Below are positions 8,054 through 16,362 of a DNA stretch of 64,000 bases, piece by piece. Position 1 is the stretch's first letter, and every line of letters begins with the position of its first letter. The notes beneath the pieces were generated by a model, which saw only the letters and a program-made list of their open reading frames with translations, did not search any database and was not told the origin of the DNA. The translations under genes and the position numbers were made by a program. Origin of the DNA: DAIPKP01 sp964539095 (lineage in GTDB: Bacteria; Synergistota; Synergistia; Synergistales; Aminiphilaceae); the NCBI GenBank assembly GCA_964539095.1, contig CAZIFL010000004.1:113124-177123 (forward strand), in the 5' to 3' direction.

Positions 8054-8988
8054 GGAGCCCTCAGAAAGAGCTTCGAGTGGACTCTCTTCATATCCTGAAA
8101 GCCCTGGGAAACACCCCTTTCTACTCTTTCCCTCATGGAGGAGGGGAGATCGTTATCAAGGTTGAAAAGGGGAATCCAGGGGGCTCCATCAAGGACCGCG
8201 CCGCCTGGGGGATGCTTCGATATCTGGAACTTTCCGGAAAGCTTCAGAAGGATACGGTTATTGCCGAGCCCACATCGGGAAATACGGGAATCGCCCTGGC
8301 CCTTTACGGAAGGGCTCTGGGGCTTGCGGTGCGTCTTACCATGCCGGAGAATATGTCTCAGGAGCGTCGGAAGCTTCTTCGCTGTTACGGGGCGGATCTT
8401 GTGCTTACCCCGGAGCGTCTTGGCATGAAGGGGGCCATAGAAGAGGCCCGGAATATGGCCGCGGAAGATCCTCGGGTGGTGATGCCGGATCAGTTTTCCA
8501 ATCCCGGTAACCCTTGGGCTCATGAGGTGACTACGGCCCGTGAGTTTCTGCAATTTCTCGAAAAAAAGAAAGCCTCTCCCTCGGCGTTTCTCGCAGGGGT
8601 CGGTACCGGAGGAACGCTTATGGGTAGCGTGAGAGGGCTGCGGCAACGATACCCAAGTCTTCAATCCATAGCCTTGGAGCCTCAGGAGAGCCCGGTTCTT
8701 TCGGGAGGGGCTTCGGGATCCCACGGTATTCAGGGTATCGGCGGAGGCTTTGTGCCGGAGAATTGTGATCTCTCCGAAATTAACGCTACTATTACGGTCT
8801 CCACCGAAGAAGCCCTTGAAAAGAGCCTCTGGTTTACCCGGCAACACGGCTTTTTCTGCGGCTTCAGCACCGGGGCGAATATCGCGGGAGCGATGAAACT
8901 TCTTAATGAGAGGTGGGTTCAGGGTACGATTCTTACGGTGGCTCCTGATGGAGGGGAGCGGTACCTTAGCGTCTATCCCGAGAAATAA
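8050..8988 (+). CDS. cysK: Cysteine synthase (O-acetylserine sulfhydrylase)
   Basis: Pyridoxal-phosphate enzyme that converts O-acetylserine and sulfide to cysteine. In the 312-residue product the PLP lysine is Lys48 in GGSIKDRAA, the substrate loop TSGNTG is at 75-80 and the phosphate-binding loop is GVGTGGT near 192-198. The ATG overlaps the cysE stop as ATGA. CysK and CysM are difficult to separate from sequence; the coupling to cysE fits the cysteine route and I use cysK with that reservation. About 40 bases of AT-rich sequence follow without a convincing terminator. Confidence 0.88.
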   Translation: MRSPQKELRVDSLHILKALGNTPFYSFPHGGGEIVIKVEKGNPGGSIKDRAAWGMLRYLELSGKLQKDTVIAEPTSGNTGIALALYGRALGLAVRLTMPENMSQERRKLLRCYGADLVLTPERLGMKGAIEEARNMAAEDPRVVMPDQFSNPGNPWAHEVTTAREFLQFLEKKKASPSAFLAGVGTGGTLMGSVRGLRQRYPSLQSIALEPQESPVLSGGASGSHGIQGIGGGFVPENCDLSEINATITVSTEEALEKSLWFTRQHGFFCGFSTGANIAGAMKLLNERWVQGTILTVAPDGGERYLSVYPEK

Positions 8989-9026
8989 TCGCTCCGAAAA
9001 AAGAGTTTTCAAAAAACTTTTCCCTC

Positions 9027-9055
9027 TTGCCTTTAGAAAGAGAGGGTGGTACTAT
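9027..9055 (+). promoter_or_regulatory. Promoter for rpsO
   Basis: TTGCCT at 9027-9032, a 17-base spacer and TACTAT at 9050-9055. It predicts a leader of about 70 bases before the rpsO start at 9132. Confidence 0.55.
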
Positions 9056-9131
9056 GAGCTTACCCTTTTCTAGGTTTCGTGGGGAAATCCCGAGACGTGG
9101 AAGAGGGATATATTTTCAAGGAGTGTTGGAT

Positions 9132-9398
9132 ATGATTACCAAAGAAAAAAAACAGGAGATTATTGAGGCGTATCGGGTTCATGGAGCCGATACAGGGTCT
9201 GCAGAGGTTCAGGTGGCGGTGCTCACTCATCGTATTCGAGAGCTTACAGAGCATATGAAGATCCATAAAAAGGATTTTCACTCCCGTCGTGGGCTTCTCA
9301 AGCTTGTCGGAAAGCGGAGAAAGCTTCTTGCCTACCTTAAAGACAGAGAATTTGCCCGGTACAAGAGCCTTATCACCAGCCTTGGGCTTCGCCATTAG
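9132..9398 (+). CDS. rpsO: 30S ribosomal protein S15
   Basis: Small-subunit protein that binds 16S rRNA early in assembly. The 88-residue product MITKEKKQEIIEAY... ending YKSLITSLGLRH has the full family length and the conserved DTGSAEVQVAVLTHRI, HKKDFHSRRGLLKLVGKRRKLL segments. The start at 9132 is set by AAGGAG at about 9118-9123. An in-frame extension to 9027 overlaps the promoter and is not coding. The gene precedes pnp as in most bacteria. Confidence 0.97.
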   Translation: MITKEKKQEIIEAYRVHGADTGSAEVQVAVLTHRIRELTEHMKIHKKDFHSRRGLLKLVGKRRKLLAYLKDREFARYKSLITSLGLRH

Positions 9399-9456
9399 GC
9401 TTTTTTCTCTTTTGGCAACCAGATTTTTTCAAGAAACGCTTTAAAACGATTTTTTG

Positions 9457-9497
9457 CGGGGAGAGAGCGCATAAAATGCTCTCTTCCCGTTTTATTT
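9457..9497 (+). terminator. rpsO-pnp intergenic hairpin with T-rich tail
   Basis: CGGGGAGAGAGC (9457-9468) pairs with GCTCTCTTCCCG (9478-9489) over 12 positions with one G-T wobble, followed by TTTTATTT. It may act as a partial terminator or as a processing hairpin; in E. coli the same gap carries a terminator and an RNase III site that controls pnp. Confidence 0.7.
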
Positions 9498-9555
9498 GTG
9501 GTATGCTTCTGAGGTGCCCAAAGAAGGAAAGAATATATATCAGGAGGAATAGTTT

Positions 9556-11865
9556 ATGGTACAAACCTATACGATTCAGGTGGGAAACAGCCAGCTCTCG
9601 TTCGAAACGGGAAAAATGGCAAAGCAGGCTTCTGCGGCAGTTCACGCTCGTCATGGAGAGACTGTGGTGCTTGTCACCGCATGTGTATCTCCCAAACCCA
9701 AGGAAGGGTTGGATTTTTTCCCCCTCCTTGTGGATTATGAAGAGCGCTTTTACTCTGCAGGGAAGATTCCCGGAGGATTTATCAAGCGGGAGGGGCGTCC
9801 TTCCGAGACCGCTACCCTCAGCGCCCGGATTACCGATCGATCCATTCGCTCCCTCTTCCCCCAGCATATGAGAAACGACGTGCACGTGGTTTGCACGGTG
9901 CACTCGGTGGATCAGGAAAATACCCCCCAGGTACTGGCTATCAATGCGGCTTCTGTGGCGCTCACTCTCTCTGAGATCCCCTGGGCTGGCCCCGTGGGTG
10001 CTGTGCGGGTGGGGCTTATCGAAGGCAATCTCGTGGTGAACCCCACGGAGAGCCAGATGCTCGAAAGCTCTCTTGATCTCGTGGTGGCGGGGCATATGGA
10101 CGGCATTACCATGGTGGAGGCAGGAGCCAAGGAGGTAAGCGAAGAGATCCTTGTGGATGCTTTGGAGCTTGCTCATGGAGCCATCAAGGAGATCGTGACC
10201 TTCCAGCAGAAGATCCGTCAGGAGGCCGGCAAGGAGAAGCTTCAGGTCCCCGAACTCCCCGTCATTGAAGAGATTGATGCCTATCTCGCAGGGGAACTCT
10301 ACGGAGAGATCGAGGGTGCTGTGCGGATTCGGGAGAAGCAGCCCCAGGAAGAGGCAGTCTCTCTGATTCAGCAGAAGGCCATAGAGCATTTTCAGGAGAG
10401 CTATCCTGAAAGCAAAGGATATATCTCCAGCGGCGTGGAGAAGCTTGTTAAGAAGGCCATGCGTACGTTGGTGATCGAGGAACATTTTCGTTCCGACGGG
10501 CGGAGGCTCGACGAAGTTCGCCCCGTGGCGTGTGAGGTGGGGGTACTCCCCCGCACGCATGGTTCCGCCCTCTTCACCCGGGGAGAGACCCAGTCCCTTG
10601 GGGTGGCAACCCTGGGGATGCTCGGAGCGGATGATCAGATTCTCGACGGGCTCAAGCATGATGAGCCTGCAAAGCGTTTTATGCTGCACTACAACTTCCC
10701 CCCCTTCTGCGTGGGAGAAGCTCGCCCCATGCGGGGACCGGGACGCCGGGAGATCGGACACGGTGCCTTGGCGGAGCGTGCCATAAAGCCCCTTATCCCC
10801 GAGGAAAATAACTTCCCCTACGCCATGCGGGTGGTTTCCGACATTCTCGAATCTAACGGATCCAGCTCCATGGCTTCGGTCTGTTCCGCCAGCCTCTCCC
10901 TCATGGATGCAGGGGTTCCCATCGCTAAGGCGTGTGCGGGAACTGCCATGGGGCTTATTAAAGAGGGAGATAAGGTGGCGGTGCTCACGGATATTCAGGG
11001 GCTTGAGGATCACTACGGCGATATGGATTTCAAAGTAGCGGGGACCGCCGACGGTGTTACCGCCCTTCAGATGGATAACAAGGCCGGGGGGATAACCCGC
11101 CAGATTCTGCAGCAGGCCCTCGGACAGGCCAAAGATGCCCGACTCCACATTCTGGGGATTATGAACCAGACCATTGATACTCCCCGGGAAAACCTTTCGA
11201 ACTACGCTCCCCGGATTACCACGCTCATGATCGATCCCGAAAAGATTCGGGAGGTTATCGGCCCCGGAGGAAAGACGGTTCGTAACATCGTGAGCGTAAG
11301 CGGTGCCAAGATCGACATCGAAGACGACGGAAGAATCCTCGTGGCTGCGGTGGACGAAAAAGTGGCTGCCAAGGCCATCGCCATGATCAACGAGATCATC
11401 CGGGATGTACAGGAGGGTGAGATCTTTATCGGCAAAGTGGTACGGATGATGAGCTTCGGCGCCTTTGTGGAGCTTCTCCCCGGCAAAGACGGGCTACTCC
11501 ACGTGAGCGAAGTGAGCACCCATCATATTCCGAGCATCGAAGAAGTTGTCTCCATCGGAGACCCTGTTCTCGTGGTGGTCAAGGAGATAGACGATCTCGG
11601 ACGGGTTAACCTGAGCCGTCGTCGTATTCTTGCAGACACATCAGCCCTGGATGCAGAGGAGTATGCGGATATCCTGAAGCTCGAAGAGGACCGGGATAAA
11701 AAGATTGAAGAGCTGGTAAGTAAAGGGGGAGACGCCCCCAGAAGAGAGAGCCGTCCTCCTTCCTCCGGAGCCGGGGGGAGAGGTGGTTCCGGTGGACGGG
11801 GAGGAGACCGCCGAGGCAGTAGCAGCGGCCCTCGCCGTAGCAGTGGAGACCGGGATCGACGGTAG
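9556..11865 (+). CDS. pnp: Polyribonucleotide nucleotidyltransferase (PNPase)
   Basis: Phosphorolytic 3'-5' exoribonuclease of the degradosome. The 769-residue product has two RNase PH-like domains (about 1-210 and 310-540) separated by the helical domain, then a KH domain (TLMIDPEKIREVIGPGGKTVRNI, around residue 555) and an S1 domain (GEIFIGKVVRMMSFGAFVELLPGKDGLLHVSE, around 620-650). CAGGAGGA lies just before the ATG. The last 45 residues are a Gly/Arg/Ser-rich low-complexity tail with GGRGG repeats, which probably extends RNA contact and is more pronounced than in most PNPases. A perfect terminator follows. Confidence 0.97.
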   Translation: MVQTYTIQVGNSQLSFETGKMAKQASAAVHARHGETVVLVTACVSPKPKEGLDFFPLLVDYEERFYSAGKIPGGFIKREGRPSETATLSARITDRSIRSLFPQHMRNDVHVVCTVHSVDQENTPQVLAINAASVALTLSEIPWAGPVGAVRVGLIEGNLVVNPTESQMLESSLDLVVAGHMDGITMVEAGAKEVSEEILVDALELAHGAIKEIVTFQQKIRQEAGKEKLQVPELPVIEEIDAYLAGELYGEIEGAVRIREKQPQEEAVSLIQQKAIEHFQESYPESKGYISSGVEKLVKKAMRTLVIEEHFRSDGRRLDEVRPVACEVGVLPRTHGSALFTRGETQSLGVATLGMLGADDQILDGLKHDEPAKRFMLHYNFPPFCVGEARPMRGPGRREIGHGALAERAIKPLIPEENNFPYAMRVVSDILESNGSSSMASVCSASLSLMDAGVPIAKACAGTAMGLIKEGDKVAVLTDIQGLEDHYGDMDFKVAGTADGVTALQMDNKAGGITRQILQQALGQAKDARLHILGIMNQTIDTPRENLSNYAPRITTLMIDPEKIREVIGPGGKTVRNIVSVSGAKIDIEDDGRILVAAVDEKVAAKAIAMINEIIRDVQEGEIFIGKVVRMMSFGAFVELLPGKDGLLHVSEVSTHHIPSIEEVVSIGDPVLVVVKEIDDLGRVNLSRRRILADTSALDAEEYADILKLEEDRDKKIEELVSKGGDAPRRESRPPSSGAGGRGGSGGRGGDRRGSSSGPRRSSGDRDRR

Positions 11866-11892
11866 CTCTAATCTAATCTGATGTAGTTTCTG

Positions 11893-11928
11893 CGTTCCTG
11901 AAGAGAACTTCTTCGGGAACGTTTTTTT
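11893..11928 (+). terminator. Terminator of rpsO-pnp
   Basis: CGTTCCTGAAGA (11893-11904) pairs with TCTTCGGGAACG (11910-11921), one wobble, five-base loop, then seven T. Confidence 0.92.
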
Positions 11929-11953
11929 GTTCACGAAGAAGGAGAAGTATACG

Positions 11954-11996
11954 AAAAATCGGGAGAGCAGCAAATGCGCCGCCCTCCCGATTTTTT
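11954..11996 (-). terminator. Bidirectional terminator after the NSS-transporter genes
   Basis: AATCGGGAG (11957-11965) pairs with CTCCCGATT (11984-11992). A-tract on the left and T-tract on the right allow it to work on both strands; it lies just beyond the convergent end of the minus-strand transporter genes and backs up the pnp terminator. Confidence 0.8.
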
Positions 11997-12028
11997 CTTG
12001 CCTTTTTACAGAAGAAAAAGAAGTGACT

Positions 12029-12130
12029 CTAGTTCTTCTTGCTTTCGGCTTTCATGGTCTCTTTGACACAGAGAGCAAAGCCTCCCCAGACAACCAACAG
12101 CACGATAACCATATTCATTTGCCAGGACAT
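12029..12130 (-). CDS. MetS-like small subunit of the NSS transporter
   Basis: A 33-residue product, MSWQMNMVIVLLVVWGGFAL followed by CVKETMKAESKKN, reads ATG 12130 down to TAG 12029. One transmembrane helix (about 6-22) and a basic tail are visible. AAGGAGG (plus 12139-12145) lies nine bases upstream, and only 36 bases separate it from the NSS transporter stop. Such tiny one-helix proteins accompany NSS transporters in Gram-positive bacteria; MetS with MetP of Corynebacterium is the studied case. The V-W-G-G helix resembles those partners. I infer that it is an accessory subunit. It is too short for normal gene finders. Confidence 0.8.
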   Translation of the reverse strand: MSWQMNMVIVLLVVWGGFALCVKETMKAESKKN

Positions 12131-12166
12131 ATGTATAACCTCCTTGGATCTCTCTAGCCCCAAGCC

Positions 12167-13699
12167 CTAAAAGGCCTTCTTGGGGATTTCGGGGTTCTGA
12201 GGATCGAACTGATACATAAACTTTTTGTTCAGCCATCCCCGAAGGGCATAGACCACCACAAAGAGAATTGCCCACTGGAAGAAGATGGTCATGGGGCTAA
12301 AGTTGTAGGAGAAGCCCGCAAAGTCGTGCACGGGCCAGAACTTCCACCACTCGCCGGGGTACCAGCTTGCAGCCTGGTAGATCCACCATCCGAAGATCAG
12401 CACGAACCACACCGGGAAGAGGTAGATGAGCTTAAAGAGCCAGGGCCACTTGAGGTCTGCATTGGGCTCGATATCCTCTTTCCAGATCTTGTCCACTCCC
12501 ATTTTGATAGCCGCCAGGGAGAAGAAGAGTCCTGAGGCGAGAAGTCCCACGCCCCAGACCCAGTCCTGGTTGTCCAGGAAGTTCATGTTCATGGCAGAGG
12601 GAACTCCGAGGGCGTACATGATGACACCCCCCACAAGAAGAGCCTTCTTCCGGGGGAATCCCGCATCCATGAAGAACCGGGCCACCAGCTCAAGCATGGG
12701 GAAGGTGGAGCTGAGGGCTGCCACCGTGAGGGCCAGGAAGAAGAGAATCCCGATGATCTGCCCTGCGGGCATCTGCTGGAAGAGGGTAACAAGGTGCACG
12801 AAGACGAGACCGTTATTGCCGGTTCCGGTGAGGAACTCCGCCGCGTTGGGATCCAGAGCGAAGACAGTGGGAACCACGCAGAGCACCGCCAGAAGTCCCG
12901 CGCTGGTGTCGCCGAGACAGACTGTGGTGGCGTTCAGCACCGTATCTTCATTGCTCTTGGTATAGATGAAGTACGTGAGCATGAGGCCCCAGCCTGCTCC
13001 GGTGGACCACGCCGCCTGAGTGAAGGCCTCTATCCAGAGGCGTCCGGTGAGCATGGAATCCCAGTCGGGCTGGAAGAGAAACTGAAGACCTACCACGGCT
13101 CCAGGAAGGGTGACCGCACGAACCATGATGATAGCGAGAAGCACGAAGAGGGTGGGGATAAGGACTTTACAGACCTTTTCGATCCCCGCCTCGATCCCCC
13201 GAAGGGTGACCACCAGAACGACAAGCATGGAGATAAGATGCCAGGGAGCTGCTCCGTTGAGAGTCCAGGAGGCTGCCCCGGTGGCGCTGGAGAAGGTCTC
13301 CCAAAGCTGCGCGGAGTCTCCGGAATTGAGAATTCCCTGAATGCCGTAGACAAGATAGCGCACACACCAGCCGAGAACCACCGCATAGTAAAAAGCGATT
13401 CCTGCGCAGATAAGCCCTACTGCGGTACCCGCCCAGGTCCATCCTTCGCCGACATATTTCTTAAAGGAACCGCCGCACCCCATACGGGTCTTGTTGCCCC
13501 AGACGGATTCTGCGATAAGCAGCGGAACCGCCCAGAGGATCATGGCGATAACCACGCCGATGATAAAGGAGCCACCACCCATTTTGGCAGCCATACGAGG
13601 AAAGCGCCAGATATTGCCCGTTCCCACCGCCATGCCGATGGCAGCAAGAATCAGGCCCCACCTTGTTGCAAAACCGCCGCTGTTCTCTTTCGAAGCCAT
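12167..13699 (-). CDS. Neurotransmitter:sodium symporter family amino-acid transporter
   Basis: Sodium-driven uptake of a neutral or aromatic amino acid across the inner membrane. The 510-residue product has the NSS first-helix signature AAIGMAVGTGNIWRFPRM (residues about 19-36), the unwound substrate/Na+ site region, and about twelve hydrophobic segments with the conserved ALSSTFPMLE helix. AAGGAGGGG precedes the ATG. The MetS-like partner follows directly. The substrate cannot be read from sequence; MhsT- and TnaT-type members carry aromatic or branched residues. A short upstream ORF with two Trp codons hints at an aromatic substrate, but weakly. Confidence 0.92.
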   Translation of the reverse strand: MASKENSGGFATRWGLILAAIGMAVGTGNIWRFPRMAAKMGGGSFIIGVVIAMILWAVPLLIAESVWGNKTRMGCGGSFKKYVGEGWTWAGTAVGLICAGIAFYYAVVLGWCVRYLVYGIQGILNSGDSAQLWETFSSATGAASWTLNGAAPWHLISMLVVLVVTLRGIEAGIEKVCKVLIPTLFVLLAIIMVRAVTLPGAVVGLQFLFQPDWDSMLTGRLWIEAFTQAAWSTGAGWGLMLTYFIYTKSNEDTVLNATTVCLGDTSAGLLAVLCVVPTVFALDPNAAEFLTGTGNNGLVFVHLVTLFQQMPAGQIIGILFFLALTVAALSSTFPMLELVARFFMDAGFPRKKALLVGGVIMYALGVPSAMNMNFLDNQDWVWGVGLLASGLFFSLAAIKMGVDKIWKEDIEPNADLKWPWLFKLIYLFPVWFVLIFGWWIYQAASWYPGEWWKFWPVHDFAGFSYNFSPMTIFFQWAILFVVVYALRGWLNKKFMYQFDPQNPEIPKKAF

Positions 13700-14263
13700 A
13701 CGATAAACCCCTCCTTAGGCAGGAATAAAACAAGAAAAGCACAAAAAAGAAAACCACCACGTCAAACCCATTACCGCGAAAAGCCATAACCGATATGTAC
13801 GTATTTTTTCTTACCACCTCCTACCGGGGCATGAAGTCAAAGATATTCTATCTTTTGTATCCCCTTTGCACATTACATACTATCATCCCTATTATAGGGG
13901 GCTTTCCCCAAGGAGAAAAGGGCTTTTTTGTATTTTTTCGACAGAATACCAGGAATCAGGCCGGAAAACCCGAAAAGTCGCTAAAGACGCAAAAGTATAT
14001 GTAAAAGGGAAAAAGAGAGAAGATTTATGTTTATTCTTGTAAAAATACTAAACTGCATGTTTGAATCCCGTGATGACTTTCTCCCTTAAGGGGGCTTTTC
14101 TCTCTGGAGAAGCTCGTGCTTCTCCCCTTCAATTTAAAGTTTTTTTGAAAATAAGAGTTCGGGAAATGGAGAAATACCGTAAACAATCCGAATGTGCTAC
14201 AATGCCTGAAAAGAAAAATCCCTTCGAGGGTGTCTTGGGTATATATGCTGAGGAGGCGATGGT
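13700..14263 (-). promoter_or_regulatory. Divergent control region between the NSS transporter and thrS
   Basis: 564 bases without a recognised protein gene. On the minus strand a TATAAT (plus 13891-13896) could start a transcript of the transporter with a leader of about 185 bases; no good -35 is visible. That leader includes a possible 18-codon ORF. On the plus strand a perfect hairpin GGAGAAGC-TCGT-GCTTCTCC lies at 14106-14125, about 140 bases before thrS, with a T-rich run 12 bases later. I looked for a T-box motif ahead of thrS and found none. Confidence 0.4.
13715..13771 (-). CDS. Possible Trp/Phe-rich upstream ORF of the NSS transporter
   Basis: An 18-residue ORF, MGLTWWFSFLCFSCFIPA, ends at a TAA whose last base begins the transporter's own ribosome site (TAAGGAGGGG). 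It has tandem Trp codons and five Phe codons ahead of a likely aromatic-amino-acid transporter, and its stop is 15 bases from the transporter start. Against it, no clear ribosome site precedes its ATG, and no attenuator terminator follows. It could act by translational coupling or be chance. Confidence 0.3.
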   Translation of the reverse strand: MGLTWWFSFLCFSCFIPA

Positions 14264-16183
14264 ATGGCCCGTTTTTCAAATGCTGCGGGAGATCTCTTCG
14301 AAGGAGATCCCTGTACTGCAACAGAAATTTTGCGACACTGGAAGCTTGAGAAAAATGCTCTCGCCGTGAAAGTTGATGGAGAACTCAAAGATGTTCATGC
14401 TCTCGTGGATAAAGATGCTACGGTGGAGCCCGTCACCCCGGAGAGTCCGGAAGGGTTAGAGATTCTTCGCCATTCCACATCGCATCTTCTGGCTCAGGCG
14501 GTACTTAATCTCTTCCCTGGCACTAAATATGCCATAGGCCCCGCCATCAAAGATGGTTTCTACTACGATTTCGAGGTGGTCGGGCAGATTACCGAAGAGG
14601 ATCTTCCTAAAATCGAGAAGGAGATGGACCGACTTGCCAGGGAGAAAACGCCTCTTGTCCGGGATGTTCTTCCTCGTAAGGAAGCCCTGGATCTTTTTAC
14701 CCGGCAAGAGCAGATCTACAAGGTAGAACTTATTGAGGCCCTGGAGGATGAAGCGATTTCCTGCTACCGTCAGGGAGATTTTATTGATCTCTGCCGGGGG
14801 CCCCATGTGCCCCACACGGGTTTCTTGCGGGCGGTGAAACTTCTCTCTCTCGCAGGAGCCTATTGGCGTGGAGACGAAAAAAATATTATGCTTACTCGGG
14901 TCTACGGCACAGCCTTCCCCGATAAGGATTCCCTTAAGGCTCATCTTGCAAGGCTCGAAGAGGCCAAGCGCCGAGCCCATCAGAAGCTTGGCCGCGAGCT
15001 GGATCTCTTCAGCCTTCACCCCGAGGGGCCGGGGTTTCCCTTTTTTCATCCCAAGGGGATGGTTATCATCAATCAGCTTGTGGATTTCTGGCGGCAGGAG
15101 CATATTCGCCGGGGGTACTGCGAAATTAAAACTCCTCTTATTTTGAACAAGGATCTCTGGCTTCAGTCGGGGCATTGGGATCACTACCGGGAGAACATGT
15201 ACTTTACCGAAATTGATGAGCGGGAGTATGCCATCAAGCCCATGAACTGTCCCGGTGGCATCATGGTGTACAACAGCAAGCTTCGGAGTTACAAGGAGTT
15301 CCCCCTCCGCATGGCGGAACTCGGCACGGTACACCGTCATGAGCGCTCGGGAGTGCTCCACGGGCTTATGCGTGTGCGTTGCTTTACCCAAGACGATGCA
15401 CACCTTTACGTAACCCCCGAGCAGATCAAGGATGAGATCCTTGGGATAATGGATCTTGAAAACTACATCTACTCCAAGGTGTTCAACTTTAAGTATTCTG
15501 TAGAGCTTTCCACTCGTCCCGAGAAGGCGATGGGGGATCCTGCCATGTGGGACATGGCAGAGAAGGCACTTCAGGATGCCCTGGAGGAATCTGGAACCCC
15601 CTATCGCATCAACGAAGGGGACGGAGCCTTTTACGGCCCTAAGATAGACTTCCATCTTGAGGACTGTCTGGGAAGAACCTGGCAGTGCGGCACCATTCAG
15701 CTGGATTTCCAGATGCCCGAGAAGTTCGACATGAACTACGTGGGCAAGGATGGGCAGCAGCACCGCCCTGTGATGCTGCACCGAACGGTCTACGGCAGTC
15801 TGGAGCGCTTTTTCGGTATTCTCATTGAGCACTACGCGGGAGCCTTTCCCTTCTGGCTCGCTCCGGTGCAGGTGAAGATCCTCCCCGTGAGCGATGACCA
15901 TCTGCACTATGCCAGAGAAATCGAGAAAAAACTTCAGTCCCGGGGGTACCGTACAGAGATTGATTTCAGGGACGAAAAACTGGGCAAAAAAATTCGGGAT
16001 GCCCAGATGGAAAAAGTTCCCTATATGTTCGTTCTGGGAGATCGGGAGCAAGAGGAAAAGACCGTTGCTGTCCGCGAAAGAGCGCAAGGGGATCTCGGCT
16101 CAAAAAGTTTGGAAGAGATGCAGAAACTTTTATCGCAAGAATTCACTCCTTTTTCTTGTGATTTGTCGAGGACTATGGTATAG
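14264..16183 (+). CDS. thrS: Threonine--tRNA ligase
   Basis: Class II aminoacyl-tRNA synthetase. The 639-residue product has an N-terminal TGS domain (about 1-60), the editing domain with HSTSHLLAQAV (His-x3-His) near residue 70 and the SAD-type Cys/His site further on, the catalytic core with MNCPGGIMVY and the motif 2 region HRHERSGVLHGLMRVRCFTQDDAH, and the C-terminal anticodon-binding domain after about 540. GAGGAGG precedes the ATG. The start of the infC promoter overlaps its stop codon, so infC is at least partly independent. Confidence 0.97.
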   Translation: MARFSNAAGDLFEGDPCTATEILRHWKLEKNALAVKVDGELKDVHALVDKDATVEPVTPESPEGLEILRHSTSHLLAQAVLNLFPGTKYAIGPAIKDGFYYDFEVVGQITEEDLPKIEKEMDRLAREKTPLVRDVLPRKEALDLFTRQEQIYKVELIEALEDEAISCYRQGDFIDLCRGPHVPHTGFLRAVKLLSLAGAYWRGDEKNIMLTRVYGTAFPDKDSLKAHLARLEEAKRRAHQKLGRELDLFSLHPEGPGFPFFHPKGMVIINQLVDFWRQEHIRRGYCEIKTPLILNKDLWLQSGHWDHYRENMYFTEIDEREYAIKPMNCPGGIMVYNSKLRSYKEFPLRMAELGTVHRHERSGVLHGLMRVRCFTQDDAHLYVTPEQIKDEILGIMDLENYIYSKVFNFKYSVELSTRPEKAMGDPAMWDMAEKALQDALEESGTPYRINEGDGAFYGPKIDFHLEDCLGRTWQCGTIQLDFQMPEKFDMNYVGKDGQQHRPVMLHRTVYGSLERFFGILIEHYAGAFPFWLAPVQVKILPVSDDHLHYAREIEKKLQSRGYRTEIDFRDEKLGKKIRDAQMEKVPYMFVLGDREQEEKTVAVRERAQGDLGSKSLEEMQKLLSQEFTPFSCDLSRTMV

Positions 16184-16184
16184 T
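16156..16184 (+). promoter_or_regulatory. Promoter of the infC-rpmI-rplT operon, inside the end of thrS
   Basis: TTGTGA at 16156-16161, 17 bases, TATAGT at 16179-16184. The -10 box covers the thrS stop TAG (16181-16183). Predicted start near 16191. Confidence 0.65.
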
Positions 16185-16190
16185 ACCTGC

Positions 16191-16340
16191 TTGGAGCGTG
16201 CATCTTTGCTCAATTTCTAGCATGCAAAATATACAAGCAGGGCAAAGCCCTCACCAGTTGGTAAAAACGCTGCCTGGTACTCACAAACAAGAAACGATTG
16301 TTGTGTTGTACATAAAAAGGGGCGAAGCCCCTTTTTTTAT
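16191..16340 (+). promoter_or_regulatory. infC leader with terminator, candidate L20-type autoregulatory leader
   Basis: The leader ends in a textbook terminator: A5-GGGGC (16314-16323), loop GAA, GCCCC (16327-16331), then seven T, only 24 bases before the infC start. Upstream, segments around 16240-16285 (GGGCAAAGCCC and CGCTGCCTGGT) can form further helices. A terminator ahead of infC-rpmI-rplT is the hallmark of the L20-controlled leader of Firmicutes, where L20 binds a 23S-like structure. That identity is inferred from position; the structure was not folded. Confidence 0.6.
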
Positions 16341-16362
16341 TTTTTTATGGAGGTGAGCTGTT

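Noticed and set aside
9373..11148. Long open frame of about 590 codons on the strand opposite pnp
   Set aside because: It is a shadow of the GC-skewed codons of pnp: no ribosome site, no family resemblance, and it crosses the promoter-hairpin gap of pnp.
12794..13789. 330-codon plus-strand frame opposite the NSS transporter
   Set aside because: Antisense shadow with low-complexity charged product; no ribosome site and no family features.
13461..13817. 118-codon open frame overlapping the start of the NSS transporter
   Set aside because: It runs out of frame far into the conserved transporter gene; its hydrophobic look comes from the transporter's coding sequence.
14000..14263. T-box or threonine attenuator ahead of thrS
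   Set aside because: No GGGTGG-ACCGCG motif, no Thr codon run and no terminator close to thrS. A hairpin at 14106-14125 is too far upstream and has no proper T tract directly behind it.
14456..16087. Open frame of about 540 codons antisense to thrS
   Set aside because: Same cause; thrS is full length and conserved, and the antisense product resembles no protein.
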